Below are positions 40,690 through 49,969 of a stretch of DNA of 64,000 nucleotides, in pieces (position 1 is the first letter of the stretch; each line of letters begins with the position of its first letter). The stretch covers positions 434,001 through 498,000 of the forward strand of contig NZ_NEVL01000004.1 in the NCBI RefSeq assembly GCF_002261335.1, written 5' to 3'. Below the pieces are notes generated by a model. It saw only the letters and a list, made by a program, of their open reading frames with translations. It did no database searches and was not told the DNA's origin. The stretch is from Bordetella genomosp. 1. GTDB taxonomy: Bacteria > Pseudomonadota > Gammaproteobacteria > Burkholderiales > Burkholderiaceae_B. A program made the translations under genes and the position numbers.

Positions 40690-42387
40690 ATGGAAAAAAT
40701 CTGGCTGCAAAGCTATCCGCCCGGCGTTCCTGCCGAGATCGATCCCGCCATCTATGGCTCCCTCGTCGAGCTGCTGGAGCAGAGCTGCCAGCGCTACGCC
40801 GGCAACACCGCGTTCATCAGCATGGGCGCCACGCTCAGCTACGCCGAGCTCGATCGCCAGTCGCGGGCCTTCGCCGCCTGGCTGCAGTCGCGCGGCCTGG
40901 CGCGCGGCGACCGCGTCGCGCTGATGATGCCCAATCTACTGCAGTACCCGATCGCGCTGTTCGGCGTGTTGCGCGCCGGTTGCGTGGTGGTGAACTGCAA
41001 TCCGCTCTACACCCCGCGCGAGCTCGAACACCAGCTGGCCGACGCCGAGGTGAGCGCGATCGTGATCGCCGAGAACTTCGCCCACACGCTGGCCCAGGTG
41101 CAGCCGCGGCTGCGCATTCCCAACGTGGTCGTCACCTCGGTGGGCGACCAGCTCGGCGCGCTCAAGGGCCGGCTGGTCGACTTCGTGGTGCGGCGGGTCA
41201 AGCGCCTGGTGCCGGCCTGGCAGCTGCCCGGGGCGCTCGCCTGGCGCGACGTGACGCGCCAGGCCCGCGGCCTGCCGTTCACCCCCGCCACCCTGACCCA
41301 CGACGACCTCGCGTTCCTGCAGTACACCGGCGGCACGACCGGCGTGGCCAAGGCCGCGATGCTGAGCCACGGCAACATGGTGGCCAATCTCTGCCAGGCC
41401 CATGCCTGGGTGAGCCCGCTCGTGACCGAGGGCGAGGAATGCATCGTCACGGCCCTGCCGCTCTATCACATCTTCGCCCTCACGGCGAACTGCCTGACCT
41501 TCATGCGGCTGGGCGCGAGCAACCTGCTGATCCTCAATCCGCGCGACATCGGCGGCTTCATCCGCGAGCTGAGCAAGACGCCGTTCACCTGCTTCACCGG
41601 CGTGAACACGCTCTTCAACGCGCTGCTCAATCACCCCGACTTCGACCGGCTCGACTTCTCGCGCCTGCGCATCACGCTGGGCGGCGGCATGGCGGTGCAG
41701 CGGGTGGTGGCCGAGCGCTGGCTCGCGATCACCGGCACGCCGCTGGCGCAGGCCTACGGCCTGACCGAGGCCTCTCCGGCGGTCTCGCTCAACCCGCTGC
41801 GCGACGAGGAATTCCATGGCTCGGTCGGCCTGCCCGTGCCCTCGCTCGAACTGTCGGTGCGCGACAAGGACGGCAACGAGCTCGAGCAGGGCCAGGTCGG
41901 CGAGGTCTGCATCCGCGGGCCGCAGATCATGCGCGGCTACTGGCGCAATCCCGAGGAAACGGCGCAGGCCTTCCACGCCGACGGGTATCTGCGCACCGGC
42001 GACATCGGCTATGTCGACCATCGCGGCTTTCTCTATCTGGTCGATCGCAAGAAAGACCTGATCCTGGTGTCGGGCTTCAACGTCTATCCCACCGAGATCG
42101 AGGACGTCGCGGCGGCCTGCCCCGGCGTGCGCGAGGTGGCCGCCGTGGGCTGGCCCGACGCGCATTCGGGCGAGGTGGTGAAGCTGTTCGTGATCCGCAG
42201 CGACCCGCAGCTCAATGCGCAGGCGGTGATCGCCTATTGCCGCAAATATCTCACAGGCTACAAGGTGCCGCGCGCGGTCGAGTTCCGCGACGACCTGCCG
42301 CGCACCAACGTGGGCAAGATCCTGCGCCGCGAGCTGCGTCCGCCCCAGGCCGAGTTCGACGCCGCGCAGGCGCCGGCACCGCGCTGA
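40690..42387 (+). CDS. fadD: Long-chain fatty-acid-CoA ligase
   Basis: The product has 565 residues, the FadD length. The start is MEKIWLQSYPPGVPAEIDPA, as in FadD proteins. The AMP-binding P-loop is LQYTGGTTGVAKAAMLSHGN, followed by AYGLTEASPAVSLNP and the FadD signature DGYLRTGDIGYVDHRGFLYL. DRKKDLILVSGFNVYPTEIE and the catalytic Lys in PRTNVGKILRREL complete it. It activates fatty acids at the inner face of the membrane as they arrive through FadL. It is the last gene of the block, 52 nt after the chalcone-isomerase-like gene. Confidence 0.95.
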   Translation: MEKIWLQSYPPGVPAEIDPAIYGSLVELLEQSCQRYAGNTAFISMGATLSYAELDRQSRAFAAWLQSRGLARGDRVALMMPNLLQYPIALFGVLRAGCVVVNCNPLYTPRELEHQLADAEVSAIVIAENFAHTLAQVQPRLRIPNVVVTSVGDQLGALKGRLVDFVVRRVKRLVPAWQLPGALAWRDVTRQARGLPFTPATLTHDDLAFLQYTGGTTGVAKAAMLSHGNMVANLCQAHAWVSPLVTEGEECIVTALPLYHIFALTANCLTFMRLGASNLLILNPRDIGGFIRELSKTPFTCFTGVNTLFNALLNHPDFDRLDFSRLRITLGGGMAVQRVVAERWLAITGTPLAQAYGLTEASPAVSLNPLRDEEFHGSVGLPVPSLELSVRDKDGNELEQGQVGEVCIRGPQIMRGYWRNPEETAQAFHADGYLRTGDIGYVDHRGFLYLVDRKKDLILVSGFNVYPTEIEDVAAACPGVREVAAVGWPDAHSGEVVKLFVIRSDPQLNAQAVIAYCRKYLTGYKVPRAVEFRDDLPRTNVGKILRRELRPPQAEFDAAQAPAPR

Positions 42388-42404
42388 CAGGGCGGGTTCA
42401 GCCC

Positions 42405-42485
42405 GATCCCCGCAGTTTGGTCCCCGCAGTCCGGCCCCCGCAGGCCACCCCATCAGCCCGCTTCCCGCAGCCCCGCTTCCCGCCT
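42405..42485. repeat. Imperfect ~14-bp tandem repeat beside the first tRNA-Arg
   Basis: Units such as GATCCCCGCAGTTT, GGTCCCCGCAGTCC and GGCCCCCGCAGGCC follow each other, ending in CTTCCCGCAGCCCC. A related 14-bp array occurs in the equivalent place beside the second tRNA copy (44366-44435). Confidence 0.6.
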
Positions 42486-42502
42486 CTGGCGCCGAAAAGA
42501 CA

Positions 42503-42533
42503 AAAGGCCTGCAAGCAATGCTTGCAGGCCTTT
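42503..42533 (-). terminator. Terminator of tRNA-Arg copy 1
   Basis: A perfect inverted repeat (arms AAAGGCCTGCAAGCA and TGCTTGCAGGCCTTT, one central base) starts 7 nt after the tRNA 3' end and is followed on the minus strand by TGTCTTTT. Confidence 0.85.
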
Positions 42534-42539
42534 CGAATA

Positions 42540-42616
42540 TGGCGCGCCCGGCAGGATTCGAACCCACGACCCCTTGGTTCGTAGCCAAGTACTCTATCCA
42601 ACTGAGCTACGGGCGC
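42540..42616 (-). tRNA. tRNA-Arg(ACG), copy 1
   Basis: Read on the minus strand, the 77-nt gene has the GCGCCCG/CGGGCGC acceptor stem, D-arm AGCTCAGTTGGATAGAGT, anticodon stem CTTGG/CCAAG around CTACGAA (anticodon ACG), a T-loop TTCGAAT and encoded CCA. A promoter with TTGGAC and TATAAT 17 bp apart lies just upstream. Confidence 0.97.
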
Positions 42617-42628
42617 TAAAGAGGCGAA

Positions 42629-42657
42629 ATTATATCGCCTTTTTTGGTTTTGTCCAA
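42629..42657 (-). promoter_or_regulatory. Promoter of tRNA-Arg copy 1
   Basis: On the minus strand TTGGAC (42657-42652) and a consensus TATAAT (42634-42629) are separated by exactly 17 nt and end 12 nt before the tRNA. The same elements precede copy 2. Confidence 0.85.
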
Positions 42658-42685
42658 TCCAGGCGCGGCGAGCGGGGCAACCGCC

Positions 42686-43798
<1,113 letters not shown>

Positions 43799-43848
43799 GC
43801 TTGACCTCGCAATACGTTGAGTGAGGAACGGGAGGACCGGGGCGCGCG

Positions 43849-44175
43849 TCAGAGGCGCGCGCCGAGGTCCTGGAGAAAAGCCTGGATGCGCGGCTCGTTG
43901 CGCTGATAGAAGACCCACTGCCCGACCTTGCGGCTGGTGATCAGCCCGGCGCGCGACAGCACCGCCAGATGGGCCGACACCGTGGACTGCGACAGCCCGC
44001 AGCGCTCGAACATGCCGGCGCACACCCCTTCCGACAGCGGGTGTTCCTGGCCGGCGAAATGCCGTTCCGGCTCCTTGAGCCAGCCCAGGATCTCGACGCG
44101 CAGGGGATGGGCCAGCGCCTTGAGAATGAGGTCGCGGTCGGGCGTGTCGGGGGCGGGGGAAAGGGAGGTGTTCAT
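43849..44175 (-). CDS. ArsR-family regulator
   Basis: The product has 108 residues from the ATG at 44175. The winged-helix motif DRDLILKALAHPLRVEILGW and recognition helix LSQSTVSAHLAVLSRAGLIT, with wing KVGQWVFYQRNEPR, are typical of ArsR. Two cysteines (GVCAGMFERCGLS) flank the recognition region and could sense electrophiles or metal, but the classical ELCVCDL metal site is absent. A perfect palindrome 63 nt upstream is the likely operator. It probably represses itself and the adjacent ene-reductase. Confidence 0.88.
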   Translation of the reverse strand: MNTSLSPAPDTPDRDLILKALAHPLRVEILGWLKEPERHFAGQEHPLSEGVCAGMFERCGLSQSTVSAHLAVLSRAGLITSRKVGQWVFYQRNEPRIQAFLQDLGARL

Positions 44176-44237
44176 TGCGGATCGACGGCCTGGCCGGGGG
44201 AGGCTGGGTGTGCGCCTGGCGGGCATAAGCTTATATT

Positions 44238-44263
44238 CGTATATCGCAATATAGCGATATACG
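44238..44263. promoter_or_regulatory. Palindromic operator upstream of the ArsR gene
   Basis: A perfect inverted repeat with 10-bp arms (CGTATATCGC and GCGATATACG, 6-nt centre AATATA) lies in the promoter region of the ArsR/ene-reductase pair. AT-rich symmetry in a GC-rich genome and the position make it the likely ArsR site. Confidence 0.7.
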
Positions 44264-44365
44264 GCCCACTATAGCGGGAGGGTGGCGGCGCTGTCCAGCG
44301 TGGCATGCCCGGCGCGGCACTGTCCTGCCTGCGCTGTCGGCCTGCTTCCAGTCCGATGCCGGCAG

Positions 44366-44435
44366 TCCGCTTGCTGTAGCCCGCTTGCTGCAGCCCGCTT
44401 GCTGCAGTCCGCTTCCCGCAGCCCCACTTCCCGCC
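44366..44435. repeat. 14-bp tandem repeat beside the second tRNA-Arg
   Basis: Five consecutive 14-bp units: TCCGCTTGCTGTAG, CCCGCTTGCTGCAG twice, TCCGCTTCCCGCAG and CCCCACTTCCCGCC. The array sits downstream of the tRNA terminator, as beside copy 1. Confidence 0.75.
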
Positions 44436-44453
44436 TCTGGCGCCGAAAAGACA

Positions 44454-44484
44454 AAAGGCCTGCAAGCAATGCTTGCAGGCCTTT
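44454..44484 (-). terminator. Terminator of tRNA-Arg copy 2
   Basis: The hairpin is identical to that after copy 1 (arms AAAGGCCTGCAAGCA/TGCTTGCAGGCCTTT), followed by TGTCTTTT on the minus strand. Confidence 0.85.
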
Positions 44485-44490
44485 CGAATA

Positions 44491-44567
44491 TGGCGCGCCC
44501 GGCAGGATTCGAACCCACGACCCCTTGGTTCGTAGCCAAGTACTCTATCCAACTGAGCTACGGGCGC
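44491..44567 (-). tRNA. tRNA-Arg(ACG), copy 2
   Basis: The 77-nt sequence is identical to the gene at 42540-42616, with the same flanks: TATAAT at 44585-44580 and TTGGAC at 44608-44603 upstream, hairpin terminator downstream. It is a recent duplicate of the whole transcription unit. Confidence 0.97.
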
Positions 44568-44813
44568 TAAAGAGGCAAAATTATATCGCCTTTTTTGGTT
44601 TTGTCCAACCACTATGACGTTTTCGCGTCAGCCGGACAATTCCGTCAATCACTTCCAGCGGCAGGTGCCGGGGCCGCAGGCCGATGCGGCAGCGATGCCA
44701 CATCCCCACACTACGCCTTTTCGGCGCACCGTGCTGGCTTTCGAGAAAGCCGCACGGGACGACCCGCGTGCCGCTGTGCGAGGCACAGCAAGCAACACCC
44801 CTGCTGAAAGACA

Positions 44814-44842
44814 AAAGACCTGCAAGCAGCTTGCAGGTCTTT
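44814..44842 (-). terminator. Terminator of tRNA-Arg copy 3
   Basis: The hairpin arms AAAGACCTGCAAGC and GCTTGCAGGTCTTT show a paired change (G-C to A-T) relative to the other two copies, so the stem is conserved while the sequence has drifted. Confidence 0.82.
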
Positions 44843-44849
44843 CGAATTT

Positions 44850-44926
44850 TGGCGCGCCCGGCAGGATTCGAACCCACGACCCCTTGGTTCGTAGCCAAGT
44901 ACTCTATCCAACTGAGCTACGGGCGC
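44850..44926 (-). tRNA. tRNA-Arg(ACG), copy 3
   Basis: The 77-nt gene is identical to the other two, with encoded CCA. Its upstream region differs from theirs: TTGTGC (44967-44962) and TATAAA (44944-44939) with 17-nt spacing. It may be the original copy from which the others were derived. Confidence 0.97.
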
Positions 44927-45149
44927 TCAAGAGGCGTGTTTATAACATGCCGTTTGCATCCGCACAAATCGCCAGCCGATTTCCGGCACTGTTTGCGCAA
45001 AGTTTGCCCGAAAACGGCATAAAACCCGTGCAACGGTTGCCCACGGAGGCCTTCTGCTCTACGTTGACAGGGACGGACACCCGGACAGACCCCCGGGTCG
45101 CTTGCGGTACCATCGCCCTCCTTCACCGTGGTTCTTGCTGTTTTTCTCC

Positions 45150-47297
45150 GTGTCCCGTATCTATCGCCCGATCCCCCGCCCCCTGACTCATTTCCTGCGC
45201 TGCGCCTGGCTGCTGTTGCCGGCCCTGGCCGCCGCCCAGACCTCGCCCCCGGCCGGCGCCACCGACGCCGCCACGCTGCCCACGGTCACCGTGTCCGGCA
45301 CGCGCCTGGAAACCAGCGTGATGGACACGCCGGCCTCGGTCGACATTGTCGACGGCGCCCGGGTGCGGGCCGATGCGATGCAGATCAACCTCTCGGAAAA
45401 CCTGGCCGGCGTGCCGGGCCTGCAGCTGCAGAACCGCCAGAACTACGCGCAGGACCTGCAGATCTCGATCCGCGGCTTCGGCGCGCGCTCGACCTTCGGC
45501 GTGCGCGGCCTGCGGCTCTATGTGGACGGCATTCCGGCCACCATGCCCGATGGCCAGGGCCAGACCTCCAACATCGACATCGGCACCATCGACCGCGTCG
45601 AGGTGCTGCGCGGCCCCTTCTCGGCGCTCTACGGAAACTCGTCCGGCGGCGTGCTGCAGGTCTATACCGAAGACGGCCGGCAGCCGTCGAGCCTGACGGC
45701 CGGCGTCGCGGCCGGCAGCAACGGCACCTGGCGCTACAGCGCCCAGGCCAACGGCGCCACCGGCAACGGCGTGGGCGACATCGATTACGTGGTCGGCGTG
45801 TCGCGCTTCACCACCGACGGCTACCGCGATCACAGCGGCGCGCGCAAGAACCTGGCCAATGCCAAGATCGGCCTGCGCCCCGACCAAGACAGCCGCCTCA
45901 CGCTGGTGCTCAACAGCGTCGACCTGACCGCCAACGACCCGCTCGGCCTCACGCGCCAGCAGTACGAGAGCGACCCGCGCCAGGCGCCGCTGGCCGAGCA
46001 GTACAACACGCGCAAGACGGTCAACCAGACCCAGGGCGGCCTGCTCTACGAGCGCGCGGTCAACGCCGACAACGACCTGCGCGTGATGGTCTATTACGGC
46101 CAGCGCGAAACCACGCAATATCAATCCATCCCGCCCGGCCCGCAGATGAATCCGAATCACGCCGGCGGCGTGATCGACCTGCAGCGCGACTATGGCGGCG
46201 CAGACCTGCGCTGGACCTCGCGCCTGAAGGTGGCGGGCAGCCCGCTCACGCTGGTGGGCGGCCTGGCCTACGACAGCCTGCGCGAAACCCGCCGCGGCTA
46301 CGAAAACTACGTCGGCACGGGCGCCTCGCAGGTGCTGGGCGTCAAGGGCGCGCTGCGCCGCGACGAGCGCAACGAGGTCTACAACGTCGACCCCTATCTG
46401 CAGGCCTCGTGGCAGTTCGCCGAGCGCTGGACGCTCGACGCGGGCCTGCGCTACAGCACCGTGCGCTTCGACTCCGACGACCGCTACATCACCGCCGGCA
46501 ACGGCGACGACAGCGGCAGTGCACGCTACCGCCGCGCGCTGCCGGTGACCGCGCTGCGCTATGCGGTCTCGCCCGACACCAATGTGTATGTCTCGTATGG
46601 CCGGGGCTTCGAGACGCCCACCAGCAACGAGCTTTCGTACCGGCCCGACGGGCTGAACGGCCTGAACCTCGCGCTCAAGCCCAGCGTCTCCGACAACCTG
46701 GAAGCGGGCGTGAAGACGCGCGTGGGCGAAGGGCTGCTGACGGCCGCGGTGTTCCACAGCACCACCGACGACGAGATCGTCTCCGCCGGCAGCAACAATG
46801 GCCGCACCAGCTATCGCAATGCCGGCCGCACGCGCCGCGACGGCGTCGAGCTGGCCTGGAGCGGGGCCGTGGTGTCGAACCTGCGCGCCGACATGGCCTA
46901 TACCTACCTGCGCGCGAAGTATCGCGACGACGTGGCGGGCAGCGGCATCGCGGCCGGCAACGACATCCCCGGCATCGCGCGCCAGTCGGCCTATGCCGCC
47001 CTGCGCTGGGCGCCGCCGCAGGGCTTTCACGCCGGCGTGGAGGGCCGCTACCTGAGCCGCATCCATGTGAACGACGCCAACAGCGATTCGGCCTCGGGCT
47101 ACTTCATCGCGGCGCTGTCGGCCGGCTATCTGTGGCAGGCCGGCCCCTGGACCTTCGACGCCTTCGCGCGCGTGGACAACCTGTTCGACCGCGACTACAT
47201 CGGCTCGGTGATCGTGAACGAGGGCAACCTGCGCTACTTCGAGCCGGCGCCCGGCCGCACCTGGGGCGCGGGCCTGACCGCCAGCTATCGCTTCTGA
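45150..47297 (+). CDS. TonB-dependent outer-membrane receptor
   Basis: The product has 715 residues if started at the GTG at 45150; an in-frame TTG at 45102 would add 16. A signal peptide (HFLRCAWLLLPALAAA) precedes a plug domain (VTVSGTRLETSVMDTPASVD, IRGFGARSTFGVRGLRLYVD, RVEVLRGPFSALYGNSSGGV) and a 22-strand-type barrel ending in WGAGLTASYRF. No Fur box is visible upstream. These receptors import siderophores, haem, cobalamin or other ligands; the ligand cannot be told. It has no adjacent ABC genes. Confidence 0.92.
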   Translation: MSRIYRPIPRPLTHFLRCAWLLLPALAAAQTSPPAGATDAATLPTVTVSGTRLETSVMDTPASVDIVDGARVRADAMQINLSENLAGVPGLQLQNRQNYAQDLQISIRGFGARSTFGVRGLRLYVDGIPATMPDGQGQTSNIDIGTIDRVEVLRGPFSALYGNSSGGVLQVYTEDGRQPSSLTAGVAAGSNGTWRYSAQANGATGNGVGDIDYVVGVSRFTTDGYRDHSGARKNLANAKIGLRPDQDSRLTLVLNSVDLTANDPLGLTRQQYESDPRQAPLAEQYNTRKTVNQTQGGLLYERAVNADNDLRVMVYYGQRETTQYQSIPPGPQMNPNHAGGVIDLQRDYGGADLRWTSRLKVAGSPLTLVGGLAYDSLRETRRGYENYVGTGASQVLGVKGALRRDERNEVYNVDPYLQASWQFAERWTLDAGLRYSTVRFDSDDRYITAGNGDDSGSARYRRALPVTALRYAVSPDTNVYVSYGRGFETPTSNELSYRPDGLNGLNLALKPSVSDNLEAGVKTRVGEGLLTAAVFHSTTDDEIVSAGSNNGRTSYRNAGRTRRDGVELAWSGAVVSNLRADMAYTYLRAKYRDDVAGSGIAAGNDIPGIARQSAYAALRWAPPQGFHAGVEGRYLSRIHVNDANSDSASGYFIAALSAGYLWQAGPWTFDAFARVDNLFDRDYIGSVIVNEGNLRYFEPAPGRTWGAGLTASYRF

Positions 47298-47309
47298 CGC
47301 GCCCGCGGG

Positions 47310-48689
47310 CTAGCTGGCGAAGCGCAGCCGCGCAAAGCTCGCCACGCTGGCCAGGCCGGCACAGGCCGCGCCCAGCCACAGGGCCCACACCGTGCCCTGC
47401 TGGCCGGCCAGGTTGAAGCAGGCCGCCACCAGCGCGGCGCCCGACGATTGCCCGAGCAGGCGCACCGTGCCCACCATCCCGCTCGCGCCCCCGGCGCGTC
47501 CGGGCGGCGCGGCGCTCATGATGGCACGCAGATTGGGCGACTGGAAAAAACCGAAGCCGGCGCCGCACACGGCCATGCGCCAGCAGATGTCGAACACCGA
47601 CGGATCGGCCGGCAACAGCGCCATCGACAGCATGCCCAGCGCCAGCACCGCCAGCCCCACCCCGCCCAGCAGCCCGGCCGGATGCCGATCCGACAGCCCG
47701 CCCGCCAGCGGCGCGACCAGCGCCACCACCACGGCCCACGGCGTGATCAGAAAGCCGGTCTCGACCTGGGTGTAGCCCAGCACCTGCTGGAACAGGAACG
47801 GCAGCGACACGAATGCCAGCGCCTGCGTGGCGAAGGAACAGACCGCCGTCGCCGCGGACAGCGCGAACACCGGGCGGCGCAACAGGTCCACGGCCAGGAT
47901 GGGCGCGGGATGGCCCGACTGACGCCACAGCAGCAGGCACAGGCACAGCGCCGCGCCGCCCAGCTCCAGCGTCACGCGCAGGAGCGGCGCATGGTGGGCC
48001 AGCTCGGACAGCCCCAGCACCAGCAGCGCCAGAAAGCCCGCGCACAGGATGGCCGCGCTGCGGTCGAAGCGGTGGCCCGAACGTTCGGTGGCGGGCAGGC
48101 CGCGCAGGCCCAGCACCAGCGCGATCACGCCGAACGGCACGTTCACCAGGAACAGCCAGTGCCACGAGCCATAGGCGAGGATCACGGACGCGACGGTCGG
48201 ACCGGCCGCGAACGACAGCCCCACCACCAGCGCGTTGGTGCCGAGCGCGCGGCCCAGCGAATGCGAGGGGTAGATGAAGCGCACCAGCGCGCCGTTCACG
48301 CCCATGATGCCGGCCGCGCCCAGGCCCTGCACCGCGCGCGCGATCACCAGCTGCGGCAGCGAGGTCGCCATGCCGCAGGCCAGCGACGACAGCGTGAACA
48401 GCACCAGCCCGGCCATGTACATGCGGCGATGGCCGTAGACGTCGCCCAGCGCAGCGGCCGGCAGCAGCGCCGCCACCATCACCAGCTGGAACGCGCTGAT
48501 GACCCAGATCGACGAGGATTCGGCGGCGTTCAGTTCGCGCGCGATCGTGGGCAGCGCCGTGTTGGCGATCGCCGTGTCGAGGCTGGCCATCGCCACCGCC
48601 ATCATCACGGCCAGCATGGCGCCCAGACGATACTCGGGCGGCAAGCCGTCGCCGGCCGGGTACAACTCATTGCGGGAGAAGGACAGCAT
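47310..48689 (-). CDS. MFS drug-efflux transporter (DHA2/EmrB-QacA type)
   Basis: The product has 459 residues and about 14 hydrophobic segments. The N-terminal motif MAMASLDTAIANTALPTIAR (motif D1 of DHA2 pumps), ALGDVYGHRRMYMAG (motif A) and the motif-C-like GLSFAAGPTVASVI are present. Such pumps export drugs or toxic metabolites using proton motive force. It is convergent with the TonB receptor gene (12 nt apart) and divergent from the NTF2-like gene; its regulator is not evident. Confidence 0.9.
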   Translation of the reverse strand: MLSFSRNELYPAGDGLPPEYRLGAMLAVMMAVAMASLDTAIANTALPTIARELNAAESSSIWVISAFQLVMVAALLPAAALGDVYGHRRMYMAGLVLFTLSSLACGMATSLPQLVIARAVQGLGAAGIMGVNGALVRFIYPSHSLGRALGTNALVVGLSFAAGPTVASVILAYGSWHWLFLVNVPFGVIALVLGLRGLPATERSGHRFDRSAAILCAGFLALLVLGLSELAHHAPLLRVTLELGGAALCLCLLLWRQSGHPAPILAVDLLRRPVFALSAATAVCSFATQALAFVSLPFLFQQVLGYTQVETGFLITPWAVVVALVAPLAGGLSDRHPAGLLGGVGLAVLALGMLSMALLPADPSVFDICWRMAVCGAGFGFFQSPNLRAIMSAAPPGRAGGASGMVGTVRLLGQSSGAALVAACFNLAGQQGTVWALWLGAACAGLASVASFARLRFAS

Positions 48690-48818
48690 GACGGATGCGT
48701 GCGAAGGCCGCCGGCGGCGGCTCAGACGGAATCAGGGAAGCGGCCACTATACTCCCGCGCCCCGCTCCTGCCCGCACAATCGGTTGTGTGCTCAACGGAT
48801 GGACGGGGGCACACGGGA

Positions 48819-48847
48819 TTGACACCTCGCGCCGAGACGCCTACTCT
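48819..48847 (+). promoter_or_regulatory. Promoter of the NTF2-like/TetR operon
   Basis: TTGACA (48819-48824) and TACTCT (48842-48847) are 17 nt apart. The -10 region overlaps the TetR palindrome that begins at 48844, so repression would block polymerase directly. Confidence 0.7.
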
Positions 48848-48865
48848 GTACCAATTGGTACAGAG
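48844..48865. promoter_or_regulatory. TetR operator
   Basis: A perfect 22-bp palindrome with arms CTCTGTACCAA and TTGGTACAGAG lies 53 nt before the NTF2-like gene and overlaps the -10 element. The TetR gene is the second gene of this operon, so it is the likely binder. Confidence 0.82.
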
Positions 48866-48918
48866 CATCGGCCATTCATCCCGCGCGGCTGCGCGCCGCC
48901 CTTCCCCTGGAGTCCGTC

Positions 48919-49389
48919 ATGTCCGAACAACGCCCGCCGCTGCCGCCCTTCTCGCGCGAATCCGCCATCCAGAAAGTCCGCGCCGCCGAAGACGGCTGGA
49001 ACTCGCGCGATCCGGCCAAGGTCGCACAGGCCTATACCGTCCATACCGCATGGCGCAATCGCGCCGAGTTCGTCAACGGCCGCGCCGAGGTCGTGGCCTT
49101 TCTCACGCGCAAGTGGGCGCGCGAGCTCGACTACCGCCTCATCAAGGAGCTCTGGGCCCACGACGGCAACCGCATCGCCGTACGCTTCGCCTATGAATGG
49201 CGCGACGACTCCGGCTCGTGGTTCCGTTCCTATGGCAACGAAAACTGGGAGTTCGACGACAACGGCCTGATGCGCCTGCGCTACGCCTGCATCAACGATC
49301 TGCCGATCAGCGAATCGCAACGCAAGTTCCATTGGCCGCAGGGCCGCCGGCCCGACGACCACCCCGGCCTGTCCGAGCTCGGGCTGTAG
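48919..49389 (+). CDS. NTF2-like family protein (DUF1348)
   Basis: The product has 156 residues. The sequence ([60 protein letters not shown]) is characteristic of DUF1348, a SnoaL/NTF2-like cone fold used by small-molecule isomerases and binding proteins. It is cytoplasmic. It is strongly associated with the adjacent TetR gene, 9 nt downstream, suggesting response to a xenobiotic or metabolite. The biochemical role is unknown. Confidence 0.88.
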   Translation: MSEQRPPLPPFSRESAIQKVRAAEDGWNSRDPAKVAQAYTVHTAWRNRAEFVNGRAEVVAFLTRKWARELDYRLIKELWAHDGNRIAVRFAYEWRDDSGSWFRSYGNENWEFDDNGLMRLRYACINDLPISESQRKFHWPQGRRPDDHPGLSELGL

Positions 49390-49398
49390 GAGGCCCGC

Positions 49399-49965
49399 GT
49401 GGTTCGTCGCATCACCGAACGCGCGGATGCCGTGGCCGCGCTCGCCGAAGTGTTCCGCGAATGCGGCTTCGAGGGCGCGAGCCTGGCCCGCATCACGGCC
49501 GCCACCGGCCTGGGCAAGGGCAGCCTCTATCACTTCTTCCCGGGCGGCAAAGACGAGATGGGCCAGGCCGTGCTGGCCCACGTCGATGCCTGGTTCGAGA
49601 GCGAGGTGTTCGCACCGCTGCGCGACGCGGCCGATCCGGCCGGCGGCATCCGTCACATGCTGCGCGCCACGCGCGACTACTTCCAGTCGGGCCGCCGGGT
49701 GTGCCTGGTCGGCGTGTTCGCGCTGGGCGGCGAGCGCGACCGCTACGCCAGCCAGGTGCACGCCTATTTTCACGAATGGAACCGGGTGCTGCGCTGCGCG
49801 CTGCGGCGCCTGGGCCATGCGCCCGGCGCGGCCCGCGCGCTGGCCGAAGGCACGCTGGCCGAGATCCAGGGCGCGCTGGTGCTGGCGCGCGCCTGGGACG
49901 AGCCCGCCGCGTTTGCCCGCGCCATCGAGCGCTGCCAGGCCCGCCTGCTCGGCGCGCCGGACTGA
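49399..49965 (+). CDS. TetR-family regulator
   Basis: The product has 188 residues and starts at a GTG 10 nt after the NTF2-like gene, with a GGAGG site overlapping that gene's stop. The helix-turn-helix (VAALAEVFRECGFEGASLAR, ITAATGLGKGSLYHFFPGGK) is of the YxaF/LmrA-like TetR type. It is the likely autorepressor of the operon through the palindrome at 48844. The C-terminal ligand domain gives no hint of the effector. Confidence 0.88.
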   Translation: MVRRITERADAVAALAEVFRECGFEGASLARITAATGLGKGSLYHFFPGGKDEMGQAVLAHVDAWFESEVFAPLRDAADPAGGIRHMLRATRDYFQSGRRVCLVGVFALGGERDRYASQVHAYFHEWNRVLRCALRRLGHAPGAARALAEGTLAEIQGALVLARAWDEPAAFARAIERCQARLLGAPD

Positions 49966-49969
49966 AGGC

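Noticed and set aside
45000-45149. Fur box before the TonB-dependent receptor
   Set aside because: No sequence close to the GATAATGATAATCATTATC pattern is visible in the gap.
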